From Apostichopus japonicus (taxonomy: Eukaryota; Echinodermata; Holothuroidea; Aspidochirotida; Stichopodidae): a stretch of 64,000 bases of DNA. Positions 48,601 through 59,700 of this stretch are shown in pieces. A program made the translations under genes and the position numbers. The notes under the pieces were generated by a model. It did not search any database. It had not been told where the DNA came from and saw nothing but the letters and a program-made list of their open reading frames with translations. The stretch lies in assembly GCF_037975245.1 (NCBI RefSeq), contig NC_092572.1, positions 24,771,989 to 24,835,988 of the forward strand. The letters are read 5' to 3'. How positions within the stretch are numbered: position 1 is the first letter of the stretch; each line of letters starts with the position of its first letter.

Positions 48601-51600
48601 TTCTCCAAAGAACGTGACATTAGCTTTATTGCTACTTTTTTTCGCATTAAGTGTAATTGCCTTACTTACCTCGTCGGTCTCTTGCGTTCCATTGTCAGTT
48701 TCCTCTTTTTGTGATTTCAAGTTCGATATAATTTGTTCATCTGTGAAACGATTGGTAAACAATGACAAGTCAATTTCTGTAGTACTTTCCCCACGAGTAC
48801 AATTAGACTATCAAATACCACCTCCTACCTAGTTAAGTTAACTTTTTAACATAGATGTTTGTGATAAATGTTAGAGGTATCGTGATTGACATACTAAGCA
48901 GTTACTAGGCAGGCAATACAAACCTGGCAAATCACCTAGGCTACTAGGCTACTGATGGGGCTGGCATATGGGAAAGGGGTGAGGGTGTGCTGATAAGTAC
49001 CAAGAAAAGGGTAACTACACATCCTCTAAAGCGGACGTAAGCTTATTACTTATTGCAGACATCTGGATGAGTCAATTGAAAGAATATAGCGTGTTGGCGA
49101 CCAGTCCAGTCCAGTAACGCACGTCATCTCATGCTGGCTACAGTTTGAGGGACATTGGACTTATCAAACGGTGCCCTCGACCGGAAGCGTGGCCAACTTT
49201 TACATGTATTGCAGGAATATCATTATGTGTGAACTTAGTAAAACTTACTAGTTAGTACTTCTGACTTTCATTACATATAAATACAAACTACACCTTAAGT
49301 AAAGGTCACAAATATTTTGGAAAGTCATAACAATTTCTTTCTACATGATTCACTTGTTATTTAAGAGTTCCTTATTAGGACGCCTGTCTCTGGTTAAAAT
49401 TAACAATTTCTCAAACCATGGTTATGTTTGTGTGAATGTAGACACTGTTTTGGAGGTATATTGCTGCATGTGGCCCGATTGCTTATTGCTACGCTACTGT
49501 AAATCACCAGGAAAATACTTAGGTTACCTAAACGTTCATTTTAATTGCAATGATTGGGTCGCTGAACAGAAATAATTTACTCACACTTTAAAAATATATC
49601 TTCAATCATTACTGCCAGCTTTCGCCGAGCCCTTAGTCTGCTGTCTGTCGTGTTCGTAGTTTCTGCTCTGCCTAAAAGTGGTATCGTACCAACCATTGTC
49701 TTTCTCCTGATAGGAGGAGATGGTGGAATGTTATCTAATGTCTCATCTTCTTGATGGAATAACTCTCTTTGATTCTTTTCTGTGGTTGTTGACAGGAGTT
49801 GTTTCTTAAGCATTGCTAGGTCGATTATGGTTTCCTAAAGGAAGAAGATCTCTAGATATAATATTCACCGTATATTGGTGATGATGATATATGGTGGACT
49901 ATCATAATGTTCATCGTTTAATGAACATATAATCGAATTTAAACGTTACTCTACAAACAAACGCAAACCTGTGTGAAAAATAATACAGTTGGGTTACAGC
50001 AGAGATGTCGCCATGATAGCACTATGCACATATGAACACATTGAGGAGGTTGGAAACTTCGCATGGAGCACAGTGATTGTGTCTATGGAAATCACATCTT
50101 AACATACTACATCTCAGTAATATCAGCAATATCGCCAAGTCCATAATACATTTCAGTAATATCAGCAATATCTCCAATTTCAAATTAAATGAGTTACAAT
50201 AAAAGACTCGCTCTGAACATGTTCTTTCAACAGTTTTGGTATTTCTGATTAGGTCTGCAGTTGGGAGTATGGAACCTCCGTATCGTTCACCATATGATGG
50301 AGGTGATGTAATGCAATGTTAACGACAATAAGGATGTCAATGCCAATGCAAAAGCTGCTTATGACGATTTAAGGATTATTTTCCTAGTAGTATATGCATC
50401 ATTCGTAAGAATTATACATTGTAAAGAGCGAAATACAGTTTGATATTGTTTCATCTTTTCTTGAAATATTCGAACATTTGAACAGGAGTTTAAACGTAGT
50501 TTCAATCATTCATGACACAGCCAAAGATTACAGAAGAACATGTCCAAGTTTGGCTAGATACTTACCACATCGTAGATCAGTATTTCGTCCTTGTATTGGT
50601 TTATGGAAAACATGATATTGCCATCAGTTATTCTCAGTTTATTTGAATAGGAAATTTCAGTACAATGAATATTGTCACTTGATGTATCTGAATAAATGCA
50701 AATGTTCACATTATCCCAAAGAATGAAGACCAATTTCTTCTCCTTGTGAACCGTAATGCTATTTGCCCTGCTGGACCGTGTCACTCCATTCTTGAATGAA
50801 GTCACTTTGGACGTATCCGATGAACTAAGACAGTACGAAAAAGCATGGCCACTCAAGGTCGAGCATAAGTATAATGTGTTCTCTACCACAGTCATATCCG
50901 AAGGGTAATCTCCTTGCTGAAGGTTGCTTAATGGAAAATCCCTTTGTAATCGCCCTTTGATGTCATAAACTTTTACTGTGCATGCATACATAATTGAGAC
51001 AAAAATGTCTTTATCTTCTGTACAAATACAAGATGATCCGTTTTCTAAAGTTATGGAATTGTAGAGAATACCTCTGTTAACTTCATAAAATTGGAGGTTC
51101 TTTCCAAAACTAACTACAAATGCTTTTTTGTCTTCAAGAAAACATAAACATTGTGTGAAACGGTCTTTCATAGATTTGTTTATTGAGTGCTGTTGGATTT
51201 GTTGAATTGTTTTACCCTTAATAATACAGATGGAAATAAATGTTCTACTCGTAACGCCGTCAAATTGAGAGGAAGCCATTATGTCAGATGCTCCAGTGGT
51301 AATATCATTGATTTGCCATTTATGATCTTCTGTTTCGTTATGCAAACGTTGAAGTCTGCAGGAATAGAAAATATGAAAAGGAGGATCAATCTGTTATCGT
51401 ACAGGGATGATTTTAACGGTGAATAGATAAGACATGCGCATCAAAACAAATAATTACTTTCAGCCTAACTTGGGGAAACGAAAAAGCGTTTCTTGCAATA
51501 CCGAGACAGCTTCAATTACGCGGACATCTTCCATCTGTGCAAATATGCCCACCGTTAAACGTAAACCATATTCACTTATATGTGCACTTATATATGAGTA

Positions 51601-51778
51601 ATTATAATACAATTATGTTATGTTTCCAAACGCTTTCTTAGATGAAATATTAAATAAATGCATTCCATTCAAACTAAATCTTATTTGATTTATGAACAGC
51701 AGCTTCCTGAATCTAGATTTGTTAATTCATATTAGAGTAGTGTACTTACAACGTCGGCGTAAGGTGATTCGCAGCCAT
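38619..51778 (-). CDS. Beta-propeller / coiled-coil / ZU5 / UPA protein (about 909 aa, 17 exons)
   Basis: Exons: 51778-51750, 51355-50566, 49834-49585, 48740-48670, 48243-48118, 47085-46960, 46549-46445, 44927-44775, 44432-44387, 44150-44104, 43379-43310, 41350-41021, 40280-40054, 39620-39480, 38943-38791, 38684-38619. An optional 57-nt coiled-coil exon (47984-47928) would add 19 aa. Phases agree throughout, and the sum is 2730 nt without the optional exon. Residues 1-273 are propeller, roughly 357-550 a long coiled coil, then a Ser/Glu linker, ZU5 and UPA, ending EPTHYDTYL. The 29-, 71- and 227-nt exons equal those of the paralogue at 8987-18567. It is probably cytosolic and likely oligomeric through the coiled coil. 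The listed exons number 16, or 17 with the optional one. Confidence 0.85.
40054..40280 (-). CDS. ZU5-UPA junction exon of the second propeller gene
   Basis: A 227-nt exon. It carries FLKKFCWVTYKVDNEV, TAGKPLVE and VEVGYYLDLPG. The F-C-W core is conserved with the paralogue, although the residue before it changes from Ser to Lys. That argues the Cys position is under constraint, whether for cleavage or for folding. The donor is GTTAGT. Confidence 0.78.
40418..40457 (-). ncRNA. Best-preserved hammerhead-like ribozyme motif
   Basis: The minus strand reads GCCT, CTGAAGA, A, then the perfect hairpin GATCC-TGCTA-GGATC, then GAAAC, GTC, AGGC. It fits the core C-U-G-A-N-G-A / G-A-A-A / N-U-H. Stem I is GCCT/AGGC and stem III is minimal, as in the hammerheads reported from Penelope-like elements. 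The one extra A before stem II is the only departure. Confidence 0.6.
40637..40676 (-). ncRNA. Second hammerhead-like motif in tandem
   Basis: Same motif as 40418-40457 with one core change: GGATG-GAAAC replaces GGATC-GAAAC on the minus strand, which breaks the closing pair of stem II. It is probably weaker or inactive. Confidence 0.5.
41021..41350 (-). CDS. ZU5 domain exon of the second propeller gene
   Basis: A 110-codon exon, phase 1-1. It contains ITKEGGTLEIIGTDISLDVP, QDALSEDCQIHLVLIN, SSNSAVIVELSPNNLQF and VKLTLPHCLKLKP. Closest in the window is 10761-10441. Confidence 0.83.
44775..48740 (-). CDS. Coiled-coil exon block of the second propeller gene
   Basis: Exons 48740-48670, 48243-48118, 47085-46960, 46549-46445 and 44927-44775 are all phase 0 after the first. 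They give heptad-rich text: STIEELEKSKIEDMRLIESQ, KLQENLQKEKETFQRQQL, VKKSIVDLREASETQ, SEIESVMSPQLSDLKTLSG. The spacing resembles the long coiled coils of TRIM-type proteins. The paralogue at 8987-18567 has only a short helical stretch here, so the coil was gained or lost by whole phase-0 exons. Confidence 0.78.
50113..50172. repeat. Short tandem duplication, period 40 bp
   Basis: TCAGTAATATCAGCAATATC occurs at 50113 and again at 50153. It lies in the intron after the propeller exon. Confidence 0.7.
50566..51355 (-). CDS. Propeller exon of the second propeller-ZU5 gene
   Basis: 790 nt, from phase 2 to phase 0. It includes DHKWQINDITTGAS (the paralogue has DKWQINDINTEPS), DIFVSIMYACTVKVYDIKG, SDMTVVENTLYLCSTLSG and ANSITVHKEKKLVFILWDN. 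The N-terminal KWQINDI block and the SITV block are signatures shared within this family. Confidence 0.8.
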
Positions 51779-53454
51779 AATTGTTGGTTCCTGAAGATGA
51801 GCTATATCACAAGTTGTCTTTTCGAGCACTGGAAAACAAAATTGACGAAGTGCGATATTAGCGTTAATATCGTTATTCCGGGTGAATATGCACGCGTTTA
51901 AATTCACTACTATTATTATTACCAATTAGTCAATAACGTCTGATTTTTGGTCATGAACGAAGATTTGATTTTGCAAGTATCAGCACTGATAAAATCATAC
52001 ATATTCCGTTCACAGTTCTTCACTCTAACCGCTTGTGATTCTCAGAACGTTACAGTTAGTGTGAAGAGTTGTATTTCGTTATCGGCATTGAACTTTGTAT
52101 TTTAGAGTATTGTTCACCATATTGACCGTGTAAACATTTTGGTTCGTGAGGAAAACAGAACAAACAAGTGCAGCTATTTATCACCATGCATTAATACAAC
52201 TCTGTGTAAATAAGTGCAAACGGGAATTCCTGTCTATATAGCTCCAGCAATTCGACTGTTAACAAATATCATATCCAGCCACGACACCATGGGAAGTGCA
52301 ACGTCATATTTCAAATCTACTCCTCATAAAAGAATCATGTTCTGTCATGACAGCCCTCATTATTTACGTTTTGAATGAAAACTTTTGCGCGATATATTAT
52401 CTTATTACGTTTTCTTTGCAATATTGGGTGTACAGGCTGGATTTCTTACTAGAAATATGTTGTTCACTTTAGGTGTAATATTTCCGTGAGCGTATTTATC
52501 AATGTTTAAGCTTTATCCGTATTAGCTACCTGCGACATATAAGCCCATATCCAGTTGTCAACATAGATCGTGTGGCCAAGTTCTTAGATTTTCGTTTCGT
52601 GTTTGTTTAATTACATAGGTATTAAAATTCTGTAATGTTTGTAAGAATGGCTGTCTCTCAAACTGAACTATCATATGATGTATCTCTTGTAAACTAAAAA
52701 GCAATATATTTCGACACTTACATACACAACAAATATTGCACACGTTCATACGTGCAAAGTGCACATTTAGTGCAAACTTAATCGCAGATTCTATCATACG
52801 GCTAGTTAACCGAGAAGAATGCCGTTGATTTAGCATTGAAAAGTAGTTCCAATCACACATATAAATAATGTCACTGCAACACACGGTAGTGACCTACTGT
52901 TTCATTATCACTGGATATGTGCAAACAACATAGTGACTGGAGAAACATGATCCTAACCACCCTACCCTCTTACGCGAATGGAACCTCCTTATATGAATGA
53001 GTTTATATTGTAGAGTCGTGATGCACGTATTGCACAATGTGTATTGACACAAACGGCCAAACGTTTAAATAACCTGATCTCACAAAACATCGTGTGGCAC
53101 AATATTGTACATGAAGGCTTTGTGCATGTTAAGCACTGAACTAAGTTTATCCTAATCACAGCTTGTTTCTGACAGTGGAGTTGAAGAAGGAGAATGGTCT
53201 TTTCAAGAATGATTTCGTTCCAATGTTTTTCTCAGGGTGCTCTGTGTCTTTTTAATATTATGGCTTTCTTTTGAGAATTCAGATGTTTACAGTTTATAAA
53301 GTAAAATATTACAAAGGAACACGAACATACTGAAAGGAAAAATATACTTACATGATATTTAAAACTATAGTTGCCATTAACAGAAATGTTGTCATACGTA
53401 ATCAATTTGAACAATCCCTATTGAATATAACAATTCATGGTTACTTACCTAGAC

Positions 53455-53511
<57 letters not shown>

Positions 53512-54482
53512 TATATATATATATATATATGGCGATACTCCTTTCATTTGAACCGGTTTCCATGCGGCATAATCATCAATGGGTTTTGGGGGCCTCTAAT
53601 CTTATTGAGAATCTATATTTTTTATTTCATTCCCTCAATATGTCGATGAAGTGCAGACCAAAGTCCACTAATAAACACCATTTTATCAGTGTATCGATTT
53701 AAACTATCAATCGCCCATCCGTTGTCATAAACAAACCGTACTCATAACACGATAGTTAGTGTTCTTTTTATTGGTTCTATATTTTTATGGAATTGCTTTC
53801 TGTACGGGGTCCGTGCTATATAAACAATAACATAAACTCGACTTTTAATTTACTCATTTTAATGTTAGTCGCAATAACATGATATGCTAACGGTATTGTT
53901 ACCAATGGTACATTGATAACACTATAATGACATAGTATATTTCATATCAATCTTTACTAATTGAATAGGTTTGGGGGGAAAAAGGAAAGTGTATATATTT
54001 CTGAGTTCTTGTCTTATATTCAAGATATAACGGAAAACACCGAGGACAATTAATTTGGAGCCAATTTTAAAATTGTAAGTAAAATTATTCAGAACATGAT
54101 TGTTAAGAGTAGATATGCAGATAAGAAAAGTCACATACATCAGGCTGAAATTAGAGTACATTTTGTCGTTGAAGTTAAAGAGTTTATTAGTGATTGGAAC
54201 GTCAGCTAAATTTTGTATCTATTTTAGTAGGAGTGGACGGGTAAAATGCATTTAGGAAAATATGCAAATGTGTTCAAGAAGCGCTTTGTCATAAATCATA
54301 CGGGTCAAGGAGAATGGAATTAGCTCATATGACGTTGATAAAGACAAATGTATACCAATGATACGGTATATGATAATCATACAGCTAAATGTTAATCATA
54401 CATTTAGTGTCATTAACATACCAAAACGGTTACTATTCCAAAACTCCCGTGTTAAAGAACGGTTTGTAATACACATGTACTG
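51779..54482. other. Intergenic region, no gene recognised
   Basis: About 2.7 kb between two head-to-tail minus-strand genes. It contains a TA microsatellite at 53457-53530. The open frames at 52558-52884 and 53922-54161 have no domain or splice support. Confidence 0.4.
53457..53530. repeat. (TA)n microsatellite
   Basis: A TA tract of about 74 bp with a single TG interruption. Confidence 0.95.
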
Positions 54483-56797
54483 TCAAGTATGATGTGTATA
54501 ATACGTTATATGAATAAATATAAAATAAGTTAGATGAATATCACGCACTAAAGGCAACATCTGCTTTAGTTTTGTAATGGCGGTTTTTGCAAGTGCCAAA
54601 TATGACGGATGATATCTCATTGATACAGATGTGCTATACACGATGGTTGGGTTGAGATTAAAGTCTGCAGATGACTGTATGGATATTTCTTGGCAATTAG
54701 CTCTAACATACAACATGCGTTGATCCTACCAAAACAAAAATGTCACGATTCAACATCATGACATTTACTAAAAAATAAGTTGAATAATAAATTATATCTA
54801 ATCATCATATAGCAAATTGTAAGAAGAACATAAGCATGACATTGACATTTTCAACCCAAATCATTTAACATTCAGCTCGTTTAACTTTACGGCGTAATAT
54901 CTCATTCATTTGTCCCATCTAAAGCACAGCCGTGTCATTAATGATTAGTAAGAAGTCACACCACTCATTGAAAACAATGTCTACAGGACGGTATAACCTA
55001 TATTATGATTCAAAGCATACATTTGCAATGCAATTTGACGAAACGATTTCATCTCTAGGCTTCTTTCTGTATAAACTGTTGCAAAATGCTGTCATGCATC
55101 ATTTCAGATCGCTGGAAATGTCGTTCAGTTGTACAAATTTAGATCGTGAATCTGCCAGTAGTTGCCCGCGATGTATTACTGTGTACCTATCCGTGAACGC
55201 TGCCATGGGGTTTCTCTGGAGAATAAAAAAAAGTAGAGCCGATCATGAAATAAGAGACCTGTCTGAGATCCAAAACACAAACTTGTTTGGCAGCGAGTTC
55301 CGATTCTTATGTAACCATAGTGTTTTCAACTTATCCATTTGTTCAAAGTTTCATCTTATGTTTCCTTTCAACACGTATTGGTTGAAACAAAGAAGAGTGT
55401 CAATTTGATATGCATATGGACTATATATGAGGACTTTGAGCAGTCTTAATATTGCTGTAATAGTTATTGAATTATTACTCTTTTATTTAATTCAAGAGAT
55501 TTCTGTTTTGTGAGCAAAATGAGATAACTTTGCAGATTACTTACCGCCATTCATCGCGAAATCTAACAAACTTTATAGGAAGTAAACAGAGAAACAAAGA
55601 TATAACTAGTGGAATATTCAAGTGATGATGAAAGTTCCTAGCGTTAGCAAGACACTACGCTAATAAAACGTACCAAGGCATTACAAACAATCCTTATCAC
55701 ATCATGGTTTTATATAAATTTGTTACTTTCTTTTCAAGTAGTCTTAAAATTAAGTTCATAAAAACTCTGCAAACTTTACCGTTGCTTTTATAAATATATA
55801 ATATAATATATTTATATTACCGTACTTAGGTGTTAAAGAGATTTGTTGCTTATGGCTATGCTTCTCAACGCGACGATTTTGCCTTCGGAGATACCTATAC
55901 AGGCAGCCATTTTCTTTCTATGTCCCAATTTTGCAAAATTGCTGAAATAATAACTAAAGTTTTAGATATATTTGTGAATTTAATATTATTTACCTCTGCC
56001 TGGTATTGTTCATCGGTTACCATATCACCACCACGTTTTTGCTTTAGTGAAGAAAGTGAAACGAGGAAAATCACCATGATTGTTGTTATTGTCTGAATCG
56101 ATCACGTTAAGAATTTCATATAACAAATTATATGTTGCATTTATAGCTTAAAATGACAAATGACATGATAAATGACGATATTTTCATTAAAACACTTCCG
56201 ACACTCAAGCAGTTTAGTAGAAATCATTGCTCACCTTCCATTTTCCGGTTGAATCGAGACGGTACCAAAATGAAATAGGTATCCACAATACTGTTGATGG
56301 AAACATAATTGAAATATTATTTTATGTGGATTCGTTCTGACTAAGTGTTTAATGCATAAAGGCTTCTACATAAATGTATCTTAAAAACAACAACAACGTT
56401 CAGATCTACTCACACACGGGAATATCTAAATTATTCATTCTTACTGACCGCTGTATAACAACTTTGCTAACTATAATTGTTAATTGTTAATGTTCTTTTT
56501 TTTTTATAATTTATCTAGAGTTTGTAACAGTAGAGCATGCACTGACGTACATTAAATATTATATACACATACGAGGAATTATTAGCTTGCATTTACTTCT
56601 AATCGTATTGTGTATTTTCTCTCGTAGTTCAGTTTGGTCTTAATTTTCCTCTTTTTTAATTGTTTTTGGTGATACTAAAACACAAGATAAGGATAACAAA
56701 GAGAAAATGCCCTGTACCACGAATGTTCTTCTGTTGAAGTTGAGTCAAAATGTAAGTATCTTCGAATCCATCTTCTGGTAGCCAGCAACATTCAAAC
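54483..56797 (-). CDS. Tentative 3' exons of the Ig-NACHT gene
   Basis: Candidate exons 56797-56718 (FECCWLPEDGFEDTYILTQL, LRR-like and in phase with 57022), 56290-56235, 56041-55994 (QKRGGDMVTDEQYQAE) and 54725-54483 (YLALAKTAITKLKQMLPL, ending in a stop). Phases fit end to end, but the small exons have no domain support and some could be chance. Confidence 0.4.
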
Positions 56798-59700
56798 CTG
56801 GAAGAAAATGCAGTTTTGTAAAACATGGATGGTTAAAAAGCGTATGATAGAAAGAACATAAGGGCAGTACCTGTGTATTTCTTACGAGAGCAAACGATAT
56901 CAAGTTCAAAATGGTAGTGATTGCGACCTTTGCAATTCTAAAGATTACCGTCAGACCTTTACTTATAGCGTAGAAATTCAAACGGGTCTGCCTATAATGA
57001 TGAGTTGCGAACTTAACTTACTCCACTTTTTTTAGGTCTCTGCAGCAAAGTATGTACTTCAACATGTTCCGCGTTTCTTCAGTAGAGAACTCTCGTCCAA
57101 TTTCCGTTATTTTAAGGCATTTAATGTAAGTCAATTTGCTAACTTGTAGACCCGACGTTAAATGAATTATTCCTCCTGTCGTGTCCGCGTGATGTAGACA
57201 ATCTTCAAGATGTAAGCATTTAGTTTGAATCTACGCAGTAAATAAACGTTAACAGTTATGTGAAATTGGTGTTACAGGGTGATATAAAGTTTAATTCACT
57301 CACACACTCATTCTGATTTGATTCAAAAGAGGATACAATAAGAAAAAAAGCATGTCCATTACAAGATCAGACGTATTAAAAGTAAATGAATGGCTAATTT
57401 ATTTATTGCTCAAATCGAAGAATCTTTCGAAATAATTGTGTATGCTTAATGAATGAATAAAATCTAGTCTAATGTACTTACCTCAAGTTTACGCGCGATG
57501 TCAATTAACTGTAATGTAGATCTCTGAAGAAGCTTGCTGCTGTCCTTACTTAAGAGAACTGTCTCTAAGCAAAGTTCTTGAACATTTTCTTTAATCTTTT
57601 CAATTTCATCTGTTGTTTCAAGCAAGCAAAGAATTGCAAATTTGTCACCATCTTTAAGGCTTTGCAGGTATTTAATAATCCTGGGAGCCACTTCTGGATT
57701 AAGCCCACATGCAAATCGATAAACATATTGGAGATTAAACGGGTCTAACCGACCCATCACTTGAGCTAATTCAAAATCTGATATTTGCACTATATATTTG
57801 GAAAGGAAAGTCGCAGCATACCATTCACAAAACAGTTTGTGATGGAATCTTACTTCAGTAGTTTCTTGAATATGCTCGGAATCTGAAATACCAGGCTTAT
57901 CTATGATATTGGTTACATCTTCAGCCACCAAAATACCAATTCTTATAAAGTTTGAATAAACTTCCTCTTCTACTACCGCTAACATTTCTTGTTTGTTCCA
58001 AGTTATCTTTTCTTCTACTGCAGACAGCCCATTAAACGCCAGTTCATCCATACTTACATGCGATTTTCCAAATGCACGAATCTTGTCAGTATTATTATTA
58101 TTATCTTTGTTGTCTTCATGGCCATAAAAGCACGATACAATATACCGGAAGAAGGCAGTAACGGAGTGAAACGTTACTTGGTCATCCCGTTTATAAATTA
58201 TATGAGCATACATTGAGAAAAACAAAGGTACTACCATAAATTCACCAATAATTGGACTTTCCTCCATACGCTGTTTTATTCGTTCTGCGACATTTGGATC
58301 ATCTTTAACCGCCTTACGAATATATTCATTCCTCGCGTTCGCATCGAAGCCTAACAATCTAGCAAAGGATGTATTTGGCGCTAGTTCCTTAGGAAGAACA
58401 TTTGACCTTGTTGTTAATATGACTAAAGAATTTTGAAACATAGATCTTTTTATGATATTACATATATCGGTTTCTTCATTCCGATTAGGAAACTCATCAT
58501 AACCATCGAAAAAGAAGACGACAGATGGGCTCTTTTGAAGAATCCATTTTACGTCATTGTCGTCTAGGGCGGTGTCCGTCGGAAGCAAAATGTGTTTTAT
58601 TGCGTGGAATATGGATTTTACACCTTTAAGTCGTCTGAGGCGAAGAAAAATTAGTATGTCTACGTGTTTGAGGGGTGATTTTGAGTTTCCTGTACACCAC
58701 TCATACACCAACTGAAGAGCAAGAGTTGATTTTCCCTGTCCAGGATCACCTTCTACAACTCGTAAGAATGACGTTATTGGAGATTTTTTCACGACTAGAC
58801 ACTGATAAGATTCAAGAACATTCCAGTTAGGCTGTCCTCTTACTCCAGTCAAAGTCTGAAGCTCCATACAGCCTTCTACAAAAATATCGCCTATGCCAAA
58901 TATTCCGTCTCGAATGAAAGGAACTGGTCGTATAGTGCTGTACTGGTTTTCGTAAGTTGTTTTCATTTGTTGAATAAACATTGCAATTTTCTCTGAGGGA
59001 AGCAACAGAAGAAAATTTGTATTACTTTACCAGCCACCAACGTTTGGTGATGATATCTTAATTACTGTAATGTTGGCTAACTAAATGTTTGTTTGAATGG
59101 CATCACAGGATTGCTTAATACTAATAAAGTCAGCAAATGATTTGCTAATTCGGTTATAAATTGAACCAATCTCCTTGGTCGATTGTAAAGCGTGTTTGTA
59201 ATCGTCTGGAAACAGTTCAGTCTTGTAAGTTTCACAAGATGGTCATTTTGTTTTGTCAAGTGCATGCACTACTGCAACTAAGGACTGTAAACTATAACAT
59301 TTCCTGAATATGCTAAAAGGGAAACATCACGTGAGTTAAATTGTTAAATAATAATAATTACCAAAGAAAAACAATCATGAATTATTTCCGTTTTTTGTTA
59401 AGCTTTTTATCTGTGTCAAAACATTATAATATAAGCAGATGGGTTATTTTGAAACGTGACTGGTATTGTGTCATCGGAATTCATCATCAACGTATAACAT
59501 TTTCCAATAAAGGAACGGGATTTGTGTTGTTGTACATGCAAAAATCTGCTATAGAATCAAATTGAAGGCAGCTGGAAGAAAAATACATGATGAAATTAAT
59601 AATACCTGAGACGCCGTTTGTATTGCCGGGCAGCATTGTGTTAAGCTAAAGTTGTAAATATAAAAAAGAAATATTCTTAGAAAAACACTTGGTTTTATTA

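Noticed and set aside
54932-55408. 158-codon plus open frame
   Set aside because: No recognisable domain or splice context, and it lies inside an intron of the Ig-NACHT model on the opposite strand. The reverse strand has a short LRR-like phrase (LKTLWLHKNRNS), but it stops quickly.
56881-56950. Alternative exon between the LRR-like exon and 56797 (EIAKVAITTILNLISF)
   Set aside because: It can join in phase to 57022, but then the following exon hits an immediate stop. The direct join 57022 to 56797 continues the LRR pattern better.
59606-59636. ATG at 59636 as an independent NLR start
   Set aside because: It is possible, but a strong acceptor lies nine bases upstream in the phase left by the Ig-TM tail exon. 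No promoter is evident, and the NACHT protein would then lack any N-terminal effector. Kept as the alternative to the fusion.
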